Origin: Cryptomeria japonica
Taxonomy: Eukaryota; Streptophyta; Pinopsida; Cupressales; Cupressaceae
Assembly: GCF_030272615.1 (NCBI RefSeq)
Contig: NC_081415.1
Location: 422,247,757 to 422,311,756 of the forward strand
Reading direction: 5' to 3'
Length of the DNA: 64,000 nucleotides
Shown here: in pieces, positions 24,258 through 36,645 of the stretch
Layout: each line of letters opens with the position of its first letter
How positions within the stretch are numbered: the stretch's first letter is position 1
Made by a program: the position numbers and the translations under genes
Notes under the pieces: model-generated
Database searches by the model: none
What the model saw: only the letters and a program-made list of their open reading frames with translations
What the model was told of the DNA's origin: nothing

Positions 24258-25955
24258 ATGGTAGCTAACACTTCTAATCCACCGACAACTATTTTCAGAA
24301 GAGAAATCCCTAAGCTTGATGGAACAAATTATGGGATATGGAAAATTCGAATGGAGACTCATCTTAGATGTGTTGGAAAGGATATTTGGGGGATCATTGA
24401 GAAAGGATACACACCTTATGATCCGACATCTATTATTGAATCTTGTAAGGATAAACATTGGTTAAAGGCTATGGAAGATGAATTAGATCAAATAGAGAAG
24501 AATGAGACTTCGTCTTTAGTTCCCTGACCTAAAAATAAGAATGTTATTGGAACTAAATGGGTTTTTAGGAATAAACTGAATGAGGATGGTCAAGTTGTAA
24601 GAAACAAGGCTAGATTGGTTTGTAAAGGATATTCTCAAATGGAAGGAATTGATTATAGTGAGACATTTGCACCTATAGCTAGAATTGAAGCTGTTAGACT
24701 ATTTATTGCCTATGCATCTTATAAGAACTATAAGGTTTATCAAATGGATGTTAAATGTATATTTTTGAATGGTGAACTTGAAGAAGAAGTATACATTGAG
24801 CAACCTGATGGATTTTCACTAACAGGTGATAAAGATATGGTTTGCAGATTGAAGAAAGCTTTATATGGATTGAAACAAGCTCCTAGAGCTTGGTATGCAA
24901 GATTGGATAAATATCTTTTGAAGCTTGGTTTTACTAAAGGCAGTGTTGATAGTAACTTATATTATAAGATCACTGATAATGATATTTTGATTATTGAAGT
25001 ATTTGTTGATGATATCATTTTTGGAGGAGAAGATAAATTGTGCATGGAATTTTCTAACAATATGAAGAATGAATTTGAAATGTCCATGATTGGTGAGATG
25101 AAATTTTTCTTAGGTTTGCAGATTACTCAAACTGACAAAGACATTTTTATCTATCAAACTAAGTGTCTAAGGGAATTGTTGAAGAAGTTTGGTATGGATA
25201 ATTCCAAACTGGTAAGTACTCCTATGGTGACAAGTGAGAAATTATCTATCAAGGATACTTCTACACTGGTAAATCCGACAAAGTATAAGTCTATGATTGG
25301 TGGTTTGTTATATTTAACTCAGACTAGACTAGATATTATGAATGCAGTAAGTATTGTTCCAAGATATTAAAGTAATCCTAAAGAAAATCATGAATGTGCA
25401 GTAAAGAGGATATTCCAATATTTGCAAGGAACAACAAAACATGGTTTATGGTATTCTAAAAATGATGATTTCACTTTATGTGCATATACTGACTCAGATT
25501 GGGCAGGAAATACTGATGATAGGAAGAGCACTTCTGATGGATCTTTCTTTCTTAGAAAGAAACTAGTTTCATCGATCAGGAAAAGACAGTCATGCATTTC
25601 TTTATCTAGTGCAGAAGCTGAGTATGTTGTAGCAACAACTAATTGCACTCAAGTCTTGCGGATGAAGCAAATGTTGAAGGATATCAGGGTAAATTGTAGT
25701 GAACCGGTAGTTATCTATTGTGATAACTCTACAACTATTGACATGTCTAAGAATCTGGTATTTCACTCTAAGACTAAGCATATATCAATAAAGTATAACT
25801 TTTTGAAGGACAAGGTAGAAGCAAAGGAAGTCAAATTGGTTTATGTGAACACTAAAGAACAGATTGCAGATATATTCACTAAACCGTTGTCTAAGGAATC
25901 ATTTGAGTATTTGAGAGACAGGTTAGGGGTTTCTACCCCTCCGACAGAGACTTGA
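24258..25955 (+). pseudogene. Copia-2 fused gag N-terminus/reverse transcriptase/RNase H
   Basis: A single frame of 566 codons has only two stops (TGA at 24525, TAA at 25368). The first 65 or so residues are a copia gag N-terminus (KLDGTNYGIWKIRMETHL). The frame then passes directly into the start of reverse transcriptase (KHWLKAMEDELDQIEKN). Next come [36 protein letters not shown], the FVDDIIFGG active site, RNase H (TDSDWAG, EAEYVV, DNSTT) and ADIFTKPL. The gag C-terminus, protease and integrase are deleted in frame. Both stops are explained by C-to-T changes of Arg or Gln codons. The copy could not have moved without help from another element. Confidence 0.92.
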
Positions 25956-26036
25956 TTGATGCAGTTTGTCATCAGTTCGACATGCATTATCAGAGATATT
26001 ATTCATTCCAGCATTGATGAGTGGTGCTACTACTCA

Positions 26037-26291
26037 GGGGGAGTAGTCAGCTTTGAGATACATAGGTTTATATTCTTGCTTTGATATTTTTGTTAGATTT
26101 CTGGCATTGATGTCAAAGGGGGAGAGATATTAATGTGAAAAATAAGGAAATGAGTTGTATACATTAGGGGGAGAGTTATTGATATTCAAAATATTGTTGG
26201 TTGTCTTCCACAGGGGGAGATTTGTTTGGCATTTTTTGGTACTTAGATGTTTTTCACATCTAGTGTTGCCATCAATGTCAAAGGGGCAGAT
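26037..26291 (+). promoter_or_regulatory. Multiple polypurine tracts of copia-2
   Basis: G-rich tracts lie near 26037 (AGGGGGAG), 26115 (AAAGGGGGAGAGA), 26166, 26212 and 26280 (AAAGGGGCAGA); the last abuts the 3' LTR. Such arrays are reported for Sireviruses. Confidence 0.75.
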
Positions 26292-27551
26292 TGTTGGCAT
26301 TATTGGATGAATTGATTATGTGTTGCATTGATGTTTTGTCATTGATGTCAACACTATCTATTATGGTTGGTTACCAACACACAAGTTTTGGTTACCAATA
26401 AAAGATCTAGTGTTACCGACAGAAGAGACTATCTGTTGGACACTTCTGGCATGTTTGGATCTATGGAATGTGTTTGGTTACATGTGGTACATGCTTCTGG
26501 AGCATGTCTTGGTAAGATGGTATTGATTTGGTAATCATATGCTATCATACACTTTGGTAAACCCTTATCAACACTAGATTAAGGCTCTACCGACAGAGCT
26601 CTCACTGAGGAATCTTGGCAGGATGCATAATTGGTGTTGGTGTAACTTCTACATGGATTTCAAGATGCTAAAGATGTTCTTTGGTCATGCTTCAACTGCT
26701 TGAAGATATTGCTTTGGCATGGTGGACCCATAATAGTTCTGGTACCTATCTAGGATATGGATCGGTATCATGCTAACATGTACTCTACATGTTACTGGGA
26801 TGTTTCGAGATGATTTATGGATTTTTTATTGTTGTTTTGGTCTTAAGCCGACATGGCATATCATTGTAATATGAATTTATGTAATGATCTTATTGTAATA
26901 TCTTTTAGGTGGCTGACCTAATTGGTTTAGGCCTTAGGGTTTGTATAAAATGATGTAAGATCTCATTGTAGATCATGGTATGGGAATGTAATAAGTGTTT
27001 GTGGTCTTGAAATGCAATATCATATGCGAAGGAGATTTGGTCAATCATAGGTGATCGAATTGGGATTAAAGAAGAGGTTAAAGGCCTTCGGTATCGAGCT
27101 TAACTGGGATTGTAATCAGGCATGGTAGATGCTATTTATGGCAGTTCACTCTATTGGATTTTTGTCCATTCATCTTGAGATGGTTGTAGCCTCTCTGTAG
27201 TCAGTGAGACTCTTTTGTAATGAGCAGTACGCTCTAGGCAGTGTTCCTTCCTGCATGTACAGGCCCCTCATTGTATCACATAATTTCTACAGATGTATCA
27301 TCTAACTGTGGGTAGGATTCCCACCATGGTTTTTCCTTTTCTAAGTTTTCCACGTACAAATCATGGTGTTATGTGGTATGGTTGCTTCGCATTGATTATC
27401 TGTTTAATTGTTAAGTTGTATTGTTTACCGGTATCTTTTTCTGCTCTATCGGTACTTAATTTGTTTAAGGGTTATTAAGTGGATTAAATGTTATTATCTG
27501 TCAACAACCAATTCACCCCCCCCTCTCAGTTGTTCACCGGTTATCCTAACA
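26292..27551 (+). repeat. 3' LTR of copia-2
   Basis: Aligns end to end with the 5' LTR and is the same length. It directly follows the last polypurine tract and ends CCTAACA. Confidence 0.93.
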
Positions 27552-28959
27552 GGCTTTGCTAGGGTGCTTTCTTCGGGGTAGGCTACACCGATGGTTTGAT
27601 TTGCAGACTTGTGGAGTTCTAATGGACTTCTTCCATTTCTCTTCCACTTATAGACATCCATACTCTCTTGTTGGTTAAAGAAAATGGATAAATAAATGGT
27701 AACAATATTAATAAGCTACATACTCATCATGAGTAATGAGAAATAAACAAGCTTGTCAAGCTTGAAATCAATGTGTAAGGCTAACTGAGCCATTTTGTCA
27801 AAAGTTGTCAAATAGTCCTATTCAGGTCCTAGTTATTTAAACAATGTAAATGTACCCATGAAAGGGTAATAAAAGTTTAATATGTTGTTTTAAGTCCATT
27901 CTAAGGTGTTCAAAGTATCTAAGTAATGTTTAGTGGTCATTCATGTCAAAAGGCAAAAGTTGTCAAGGTATCACTAAAAAGTTGTAAAGCAACAATGCAT
28001 AAAATGTTGTCAAATTATACATTTTGGTCTTAGGGGAAGTTGGAATAGTTATAAAACCATGAGAGGCTATAAAATCCATCATTTATTTGGATTAAGTGTG
28101 TGTGACAGAGTTGGAGGAAAGACTTGTAAGGCTAGATCAAATAAAGTCTCTGACTGTCACTTAATTCCACAGGGTTGTAACAGTTACATGATTGTATATC
28201 AATTTGAAAATAAAAATTCCATGTAATTGTTTGTTGGATAAATAGGAAGGAAGTGTATTGATATAAATTATGTATTGGAAAATGTTTTTGATGAAGATTC
28301 AATGAGAAAATTGATATTTTGTTCAATACTTTTAACTGTTGATTTTGATAGTCATGATTATTTGCCGCTTTAGATGTTTTTCCTAATAAGATTTGGATTG
28401 AATCCAGGCCCTAATAATCTATTTGAGGTTGTAGAATGAAGAGTTATCTTTAATTCAAGATAGGTTTTAAGGTCATCCATGGATTATAAAGAAAGTTCTA
28501 ATGGTTTTTGTCAAAACTATCATAAAAACCCTTGTTGACAGGGTTGCAACAAAAGAATTGATTATAACTCTTAATGTAACCGCTCAAGTTTCTTCATATT
28601 TTGGATTCTAATAGTCAATTCAATTCTCTTTCATATGAAGTTGGTTTCATGTTGTTTTCTTCGTAAATTAATCATTCCTAAGTTGACTCTATTAGATGAC
28701 ACAATAAAAAGGTTTCTCTTTTTTTAAAACTCAAATATTTTTCATCAACTTGCCAAAATCAAGCTTCTTTTTTAGCCAAGAAAACTATCTAAATAAAATA
28801 GTCTTCATAATTGAAGAGAGTATAAGTTTAAGTAACATTTCAAATTCTATATAACTAGTTCTAAGAAGACTTCCGTACTTGTGATATCCTTTTGTATAGT
28901 TTGTAAAGGTTACGCACCGAAGTTTCGACAACCGACTTTTTTGTGTGTGAAGAAAGATC
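27552..28959. other. Element A remnant, then unassigned AT-rich DNA
   Basis: The first 100 bases or so (TCGGGGTA, CACCGATGG) resemble the CGATG-rich upstream region of the A/B family, so they are probably the far side of A split by copia-2. The rest is AT-rich with stops in all frames, and I recognise nothing in it. The left end of the transposon at 28960 should lie here, but I could not identify terminal inverted repeats. Confidence 0.45.
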
Positions 28960-31900
28960 ATGTCAGAAAATATCAGCAAAGAACAAAATAAGGAGACAAT
29001 TTCTAGATTGTGGTCTAACTTGAAAAGAAAAGGTGATGGAAAATGTTATTGTCCCTGCAAAATTAGTAAGGGCTTAAAGACTAGAAGACTTCTAATCAAA
29101 ACAACTAAGAAACATTGTAGGTAGCATGGTCACATTGAAGGGGGACATTATTGTCATCCATTGGTAAGTTGTTCATTATATTGTTTTAACAATTTATAAA
29201 CATAAGAAATAACTTCATGATGAGATCATGATCATGGTTTATTTATGTTGATCATTTTTATATAGGTCGAGCTCCCTAGGGCACATGATATGGACCAACA
29301 CAACCTGAAGAATATGTTTTTCGAAGTGGACGAACATGTAGGTGTGAATATCGAAGCTGAAGATAATGATCCCATGGAAGATGATGATCATGCGCTAGAA
29401 AACACAATTGAAGATGATGGTACAAATATATTGATCCATGACACATTTAGTACTGGTGCAACCGATCATGATTATCAAGATGACTTTGATGTTGTTCATG
29501 ATTTACCTGTACTTGAGAAGGCATATGAGCCCCTTTATGAAGGCTCCCAAACAACTCTTCTCTTTGTTGTATTGTTCTTGGTGAACTTCAAGGTTATGAA
29601 TGGTTTATCTAACATTAAAATCTCACATATGTTAAGGTATGTCATATATGTCATTATAGTTAATAAAGGGTGAATCATGTACCATTAATATTCTTTATAT
29701 TAACAAATTCATATTTTGTAGATTGATAGGTGAGTTTTTGTTACCACCAGCAAATATTCTACCTCGCTCATACCGAGAATTATCTTCCATTCTGAAAGAT
29801 ATTGGAATGGAGTATCAAGCAATAGATTCTTGTCTCAATGATCATATTATATATCATAAACAACATGAATTTGCAACAGAGTGCCCTGAATGTCATATCA
29901 ATAGATATCGAACTGATCAAATAACAAAAAAGGTGTCTCGCAAGGTTCTTCATTATATTCCCATTATTCGACGTATGCAATGATTATTTAGGTGCACTAG
30001 CTTGGCACAATGTATGGATTACCATGCACGCAATAGAAGTCGAGATGACATTATTTGAATGCCTGCGGATGGTTCAACATTTGTGGACATAGAGGAAAAG
30101 TGGCCACACTTTAAAAAAGAACCTCATAATCTCAAGCTTTCATTGGCAGCAGACGATGTCAATCCATTTGGAGAGATGAGATATGCTTACTCGGTGTGGC
30201 CAATTTTTGTTATCAACAATAACATTCCTTCATGGATGTCAATAAAGAGGGAGCACATAATGTTGGTGATGATTGTTCTAGGTATTTTATCATTTAATAG
30301 TCATCTACATTTAATTATAAATATTGCAGTAAAATGGTCATAATAATTATGTAATGTTTTTGTTCATTTAACTAGGTAAGTACCAAGTTAAAGATATGAA
30401 TGTATATATTGAGCCTCTTATTGACGAGTTGTTGGAGTTATGGGATGTTGTCACTATGTATGACGTCTCTAGACCAATAGGACAAAGACAATTTCAATTC
30501 CATGCAATGCTTGTATGGACAATACATGATGCCCCAGAGCTAACACCTTTTTGTGGTATGTTACAATGTTCAAGTTGCACATTATAATTATAATTATAAA
30601 AATTAACATATTTAATCTAATTATACATTATCTTGTAGGTCTTCAAACAAAGGGAAAATTTACATGTCTAGTTTGTGGTCCAAAGATGAAATCATGTCAT
30701 TCAAAAAGTTTAGGAAAGTAGGTGTTTGATGAGTATAGGCACTTCCTCCACATAAATCATAAGTATCGAAATACTAAAAACCATCTTTTCAATGGGAAAG
30801 AAGAGACTACATCAAAGCCACAAAGAATGACACCTTGCCTATGGAAGTTGGAATATAATAGAATTAATCGTCGAGGTAATGTCATTCCATCTAATGGTTT
30901 ATGTTTGAAATTTGTATTTTTCTATTGTGTTTTGTTTACTGATGATGTAATTGATGATCATCAAGGTCGTCAGGCATTAATGACCACCTTCCAAAGGGAC
31001 TAAAAAGTTATCCGAGATAATTTAGTAGGTTGTCCTACTATGAGTACATACAAATTGTGCATTTGTTTGATACTATGCATATTGGAAAGAATATAAGAGA
31101 GACATTATGAAAAATATTGGAGGGAAGGCATGACAAAGAAAAAATTGTCAAAATTTGTAGTGACATTAAAGAATACAATCATGCAATGAAAAATGTCATT
31201 CAATCAAATAGCAATGGAGACTAGATTAATATAAGTTCCCTTCCTTGGTTATTAATGGACCAACAAAGCAATGCTATAAAAGAAGTCATACGAAAAATTT
31301 GATTTCCCACCGGATTTGCTGCGAACATAAACAATCTCATATCAAAGAAAAGTGAATTTGGGCCAGGGATGAAAACACATGAGTGGCATACCTTCATTAA
31401 GGTAATTCATGTTCTTGTGTATTTACTAAATATTTGTATACTACACATGTAATTTTCATTGTATTATGTTAGAAAACAATGAAAAAATCATTTGATAATT
31501 GTTGCAGTATGTTCTACCTCTATCTCTCCTAGACAACTTTGACAATAATGTCAAGCAAGTCATATATGATCTTGGAAAATACATGAGGTAAGTAGTGATA
31601 TTTATTCAATTTGTTGTATAAATAATATATTTGCGATTTGTTTTACTTGTTATGTAATATATTGTATATTATTTTGTAAAGTCTCGTTTATATATTTTTG
31701 CGTCTTGAATCTCTTCTAGGTGGTTGTCATCTAAAGAAATCCATAAACAAGATATAAAATATTGGAAGAGAAAAATGTGGATGGTTGAATGCACAAGAAC
31801 ACTACCTCATACACCAAGTTGGGGAGATTGAATTGTGTGGACCTATATACACTAGGTCAATGTGGATGGTTGAGAGGCACTTGAAATTTTTGAAGGCTTT

Positions 31901-32956
31901 GGTTCAACAAAGAGAACATCCCGAGGGTTCTATGGTGGAGGGATATATGGTATACCAGACTATGGTGTACAATGTTGAATATCTTCCTAAGTTTTCAACA
32001 AAGATCCACGTAGATCGCATTTGGGATCCCAACCCCATTAACAAATTTGAAGGGGAGTACTTGATGGGGAAAGATAGATTGAGGAAAGTGAGAGGTAATT
32101 ATAAGATGCTATTGTAGTTAATTAATTCTTAATCTTCTAAATAAATTGGTTGTAAGTCGTCTATGAATTATTTGTATAGTTGGTTGGGAGTGGGATGTGC
32201 TACATTTGCCTATTGCAAACAATCTTGATTGGATGATGGTGTTGATTGAATGATGTCAACATTCTGGTCATACATTAACATGGGAAGGTGTGGCTTCATT
32301 GGTTAAAGAAGCTCATCGTAATGGAGATTCCAATGTTACACAAAGGAAAATTTATTTAGCATATGGTTTAAGAGATAAATAGGTATGTATAATTTTATTA
32401 ATCACCCATATGTTTATCAACTCACGATGCAATAATTTTAACATGTTAGACATATTGTAGGTCAAACACCACAAGGCTATGTACTGCAATGGTCATAAAT
32501 TTTGCATCAAAAAGTTGGAGGACACAAAAAAAACTTGTGATTCTGGGACAACTGCAGTCTTTGAGGTGACCAATATTTCATCTTGAAACGACATACATCC
32601 TCAAGAGTCTCAAAATTGATACTATGGTATTTTGGATGATATACTTGAGTGTTACTTTAATTCCTTCAAATTAGTTTTGTTTGTTGTCAAATGGTATAGG
32701 CTACAACTGAATAAAATGATCTTGATAGAACTGTTATTGAACATGATAATGGATTTACAATGGTTTATACAAGGTCGTTTGAGCCAGTTGGGGATGAGCC
32801 CTATGCTATTCCAAGCCAATGTGAGCAGAGGTATTTTACTTAGAGGTTCCACATAAACCGGGTTGGTCATTTCTTGTTAGACATGATCCATGAGGAAGGT
32901 CGATAAAGTATAATGAGATGAGAGAAGAAGATATTGAAGAAGTAGAAGATAATGTA

Positions 32957-33007
<51 letters not shown>

Positions 33008-33027
33008 GATGACGATGACAGGGATGG

Positions 33028-33072
<45 letters not shown>

Positions 33073-33097
33073 GTTGGATGAAGAAGAAGATCAATGA
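28960..33097 (+). pseudogene. TNP2-type (CACTA/En-Spm) transposase, multi-exon and broken
   Basis: The proposed ATG is at 28960. An N-terminal Cys cluster (CYCPC, then CH) is followed by exons separated by GT..AG introns. Recognisable TNP2 segments are ECPECHINRYRTD (about 29880-29915), EEKWPHFKKEPHNLKLSLAADDVNPFGEM (about 30089-30180), YIEPLIDELLELWD with YDVSR and FQFHAMLVWTIHDAPEL (30400-30550), and GKFTCLVCG (about 30652). The DUF4218-like part follows: LCGPIYTRSMWMVERHLKFLKALV and EGSMVEGYMV (31830-31960). The C-terminus (FEPVGDEPY, then KYNEMREEDIEEVED) ends in an acidic poly-Asp tail. Stops and frameshifts are frequent. The protein would bind element ends and catalyse cut-and-paste transposition in the nucleus. 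Confidence 0.85.
32956..33072 (+). repeat. GAT trinucleotide repeat encoding poly-Asp
   Basis: About 117 bases of nearly pure GAT repeat with a few GGT, GAC and AGG interruptions. It is in frame with the transposase C-terminus and gives a run of aspartates. Confidence 0.93.
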
Positions 33098-33116
33098 CAT
33101 GAATGAAATGTATGCC

Positions 33117-33460
33117 ATTTTTTGAACTTTGTGTTTATTTATGGAATTTGGATTGTTTATTAGCTATATGATGGATGGTGATTTAAAATACATAGGTGAT
33201 GAATTACATGTTTATGATGATACATTTGATATTTTTTGAACTTTTTGTTTATTTATGGAATGTGGACTGTCTATTAGCTATGTGATGGATGGTGATTTAT
33301 GATACGTATGTGATAGATTACATGTTTATGATGATACGTATGTGATGCCTATGATGCTCAATTACATATATGATGATACATATGTGATGCTTATGATGCT
33401 CATGATACATATGTATTTATTGTTTATCAAATTACAAATGTAATGCTTATGATGCTCAAT
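33117..33460. repeat. Imperfect tandem duplication and ATG-rich repeats
   Basis: A unit of about 115 bases starting TTTTTTGAACTTT and including TTTATTTATGGAAT and GTGATGGATGGTGATTTA is repeated twice (about 33117 and 33231). It passes into short GATGATACATATGTGATGCT-type repeats. It lies just downstream of the transposase stop. Confidence 0.7.
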
Positions 33461-33529
33461 TGTTGGTGTTGATTTCATGTATATATTTTGTGTGATGCTG
33501 CCACCCTTGGTGTAAACAGGTAATTGACT

Positions 33530-33740
33530 ATAGACATCATCAACCCTTTAGTTGAGGATCCTGCACAGTCTACATAAAGTAAAGGTAAGGAATAAAAAAA
33601 TATACAATGACTATGATGATTGCATATTGTTCATGTTGTGTACTATGTAATTTTTAGCTAACATAAGATAATTGAATTACATATGCAGGAACCTAAACCC
33701 CTTTGATGAGGATCCTACACTGTCTCATGGATCGACAGGT
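33530..33740 (+). pseudogene. Two related small exons upstream of the SET ORF
   Basis: Two short coding-like blocks, near 33535-33585 (INPLVEDPAQST) and 33690-33740 (NPFDEDPTLSHGSTG), are followed by GTAAGG and GTATAAG donor-like sites. Their similar N-P-x-x-E-D-P pattern suggests an exon duplication. They are probably upstream exons of the SET-domain gene. No function is evident. Confidence 0.35.
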
Positions 33741-33904
33741 ATAAGTCAATACACCCTATAGAAATAGTTTATTTTAAAAAAAATACTAAGAAAACAAACT
33801 TCCTCCATTCTTCAAACCTCGACATTAGCAACAAATCTAATACAATTATCAACACTTGAGGCCCCTGTTGGACTTATTCAATTTTTAATCTCAACATCAA
33901 CTTC

Positions 33905-34760
33905 ATGGCCGACTTCTTCATCACATTAACCTCATTTGCAAAATATCTCTCTCATTACCAACTAACTCTCTCATATGATGGAGTGCAAGTACCACCAAAT
34001 AGGTATTTGTCAGATGTGTCTTCCTCGAGTGAGGGAAATGTAGGAATAGTCGACGAAAGTGAGATATGTAGTAGGTCTAAAATAGGGAGATCAACTAGAG
34101 GTCAAAAGATTAGAAGAAAATTCAATAAACGCATGGAATTTTTCCTTGCTCAAGGGGGGTCATGTTCCTATGATGATGAGACCAAAGGCGACATCGAGGT
34201 GCCCTTGAGGTACAAACATCTAGAGAAACAATGGGTACCCAAGGAACTTCCTCCAATAAACACCAATTTTTTTGTTAACGAGAGGATATATCACATAACA
34301 CCTTTGTCGTTACATGGTTTGGGCCTATTTTCCATGGACGGCATAAAGGTCTGTTACGAAAAAGTTGCTGAATTTATGGAGTATGTCGGACCTTGTTACA
34401 ATTACAAAAATTGGATGTAGGTTGTTCGATATAAAAAAAGTATGCGTAGGTATGCACTGTCAGCAAATTATATACAACATAAAGATAATGATCAAAGTAA
34501 ATGAGTGGTTGTATACATTGATGGAAGTCCAAAAGCAACAAGGAATATTGCAGGTTTTATAAATAGTTTGTGACTTGGGTCAACTAATAAGCAACCCAAT
34601 TGCATATTTGAGGCACGTCAGGGAAATCGTGTATTTATATGTGCGATAAAATCAATAAGTGCATGGGAAGAGCTGCTAATCGATTACAATTTGAATCATA
34701 TAGATACAAACAAAGTTGCTAAAATGGGGGTGGTACATACTATATACCATTTAAACCAAC
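33905..34760 (+). pseudogene. SET-domain protein fragment (lysine methyltransferase-like)
   Basis: An open segment of 171 codons (33905-34420) contains a basic stretch (RGQKIRRKFNKR) and the start of a SET domain (SLHGLGLFSMDGI..EFMEYVG). In another frame from about 34428 the domain continues: MRRYALSANYIQ, YIDGSPKATRNIAGFINS, PNCIFEARQGNRVFI and EELLIDYNLN. These match the SET layout: GxGLF start, a D-G turn, a GN.AG.IN segment replacing RFINHSC, PNC, and ELL.DY. SET domains transfer methyl groups from S-adenosylmethionine to lysines, often on histones. Two stops and one frameshift interrupt it. It lies 800 bases after a TNP2 transposase on the same strand, so it may be a transposon-carried gene. 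A captured host gene fragment is the alternative. Confidence 0.75.
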
Positions 34761-34860
34761 CTCCAATTAATGACTCTAATATACCATCTTATTATTAAGT
34801 TTTTTTGCGAAGTCTATTGGTTTCATTTCGCTAACGTGTTTATATTTTTTCTTTGTCATA

Positions 34861-35400
34861 GGGCGACCTGGATCCGTCACATAGCACAAACAGGGATGTA
34901 GGTCCCGACACTTCTACCGAGCAGGTAAACCTCATTGTAATTGTACAAATTAGATAGAAGCAAACTGTTACATTATTATGTTATTTTCTTGAGTGTTTTG
35001 GAGTAATTTTGATAGTGTTAATAATATTCTTGTCATAGATGGATGTTCGGGGAAAGGGAAAGGAACCTCCCTTACATCAACACCTTAGAACAATATTAAG
35101 CGATGAGGACTACACAATTTCCACAAACCTGTAGAAGTGATAAAAATGTCTCACAAAAATTAATAAAGAGATTGTTGCTTTGGTATGCACAACCCCTCAG
35201 ACTGATGAGATTAAATATAGGGTGAATCAATTGATGCAAGCAACAACAAAAAATAGAGTAAGTAGTAATGAAAGCTTTAATTATAACAAAAGTTCAATAA
35301 TGGTTTATATTTTATACTCTTTTATGTCATTAACTAAAATATGTACATGTTGTTTTTATAGAATTTCATGTGTCATCATCAACTTGGTGGACATGATCAG
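34861..35400 (+). pseudogene. Possible downstream exons of the SET gene
   Basis: Exon-like blocks are bounded by AG and GT: 34861-34924 (GDLDPSHSTNRDVG..), 35039-35257 (MDVRGKGKEPPLHQHL.., then CTTPQTDEIKYRVNQLMQATTKNR) and about 35361-35410 (NFMCHHQLGGHDQSIAG). Stops occur in the second. The content is hydrophilic and I recognise no domain. Confidence 0.35.
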
Positions 35401-35410
35401 AGTATTGCAG

Positions 35411-36420
35411 GTAGTGCAGGTGATGACCATGTTCTATACATTAAAACTACTTCGTCTTTGGACTTGTGAACTTGCTTTTTTAATGCTACTGTTATTTACA
35501 CAGGCCTTTCCCTGTCTATACTATTGCTCTCTTTAGAATGAATAATAATAAGTTTTGTGTGTATATATGATTGTAATAATAGTTTATTAAACTGTTAATA
35601 AAGTATTTAGTTGGGTGAACTCACAATAATGGTTCCCACTTTTTTGCCACTTTTGACACTGAGATGTACATTTTTAAAATAATCTTCAACTTCCGAGAAC
35701 TATAACTTTTAAACTATTAAAAATTTGAAGATGATGTAAATTAGTGATTTCTAGCATTTTGTTTGTAGATTCTATATACATTTTTTTCAAATTTTTTTGA
35801 AAGATTTTTTTTAAAATTTTCCATCTCCCTCGAAAAGTAGTTTTTTACAACAAACTACATTTTTTAAGAGTGATGTGCCTCCCGAAACGCATAACTTTTT
35901 TTCTATAAATGATAAAAACTCAATTCTTTCGAATTTTGGTTTGTAACATCAATATCCAGGGCTTGCATTTGGTTTTATAGCAATATGTTCAATATTTTTC
36001 ATTTTATAAAGTTTTGAAGTCCGACTAGTCATAATTCAAACATAGGTTTACGTTTGAACACATAACTTGTTCTGTATAAATCGAAATTCAATTTTTTTTT
36101 TTTTGTTAGAAAGAAGACATCAATACCAAGGGCATAGATATTTTTCAGAATTTTTTTGAATTAGTTTCTTATTTTTCCCAATGCGTTGAACAGAGAAGTT
36201 CATGTTCGGTGAAAAACCAATTTTTAATAAAATTAAAAAATCAAGAACATAATAAATTCAAAATATTACAAAATTATATTCGTTGGAAAGCTTGCTTCGA
36301 GTACTACCATCTAATATTTTTGGGTTATCAAGATTATTTCATTTGTGCATTGAACCAGAGCTCCGAAGTCATTAATTCTTCAGAACTCTGAAATTTTTTG
36401 GGAGAAACTTCTAATTTTTG
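35411..36420. other. AT-rich intervening sequence
   Basis: Poly-T and poly-A rich DNA with stops in all frames. It could be a long intron or an inserted repeat between the SET-side exons and those at 37118. No gene seen. Confidence 0.4.
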
Positions 36421-36645
36421 GGGTTCGAACGAACACAAGTTCGATCGGATTGGGTTCGCTCGAACCAAAAGGGGTTCGAGCGAACCCCCATTCGCTTGAA
36501 CAAGTGAGCTTGATTTTGGCACGCTCGATGTTCGAGTGAACCCACTCGATGTTCGAGCGAACCCAACTGAACAGTTTGGTTCGCTCGGACTCCCAGGGGT
36601 AGTCCGAGCGAACATTTGTATTTCGCTCGAACACTGGCAAATCCG
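36421..36645. repeat. Cluster of TTCGAGCGAA/TTCGCTCGAA motifs with hairpin
   Basis: At least eight copies or near-copies of GTTCGAGCGAAC, in both orientations, fall in 225 bases. One pair forms a perfect 15-bp stem (36452-36466 with 36473-36487, 6-base loop). A smaller stem is CACTCGA..TCGAGTG near 36543. This CG-rich patch sits in AT-rich DNA. CACTA elements have clustered subterminal motifs bound by their TNPA protein, and this may be comparable; that is inference. Confidence 0.8.

Larger units (their letters stand above)
22940..27551 (+). mobile_element. Copia-2: internally deleted Ty1/copia element
   Basis: Two 1260-bp LTRs (22940-24199 and 26292-27551) flank a primer site, a 566-codon gag/RT/RNase H frame and several polypurine tracts. 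The zinc knuckle, protease and integrase are absent. The flanking 5-mers GGATT (22935-22939) and GGCTT (27552-27556) fit a target duplication with one change. It is inserted in the upstream region of element A. About 19 differences in the first 240 bases or so of the LTR pair indicate an older insertion than copia-1. Confidence 0.92.

Noticed and set aside
32867..33118. Minus-strand ORF rich in isoleucine, like a membrane protein
   Set aside because: It is the complement of the GAT repeat (ATC codons) and has no other support.
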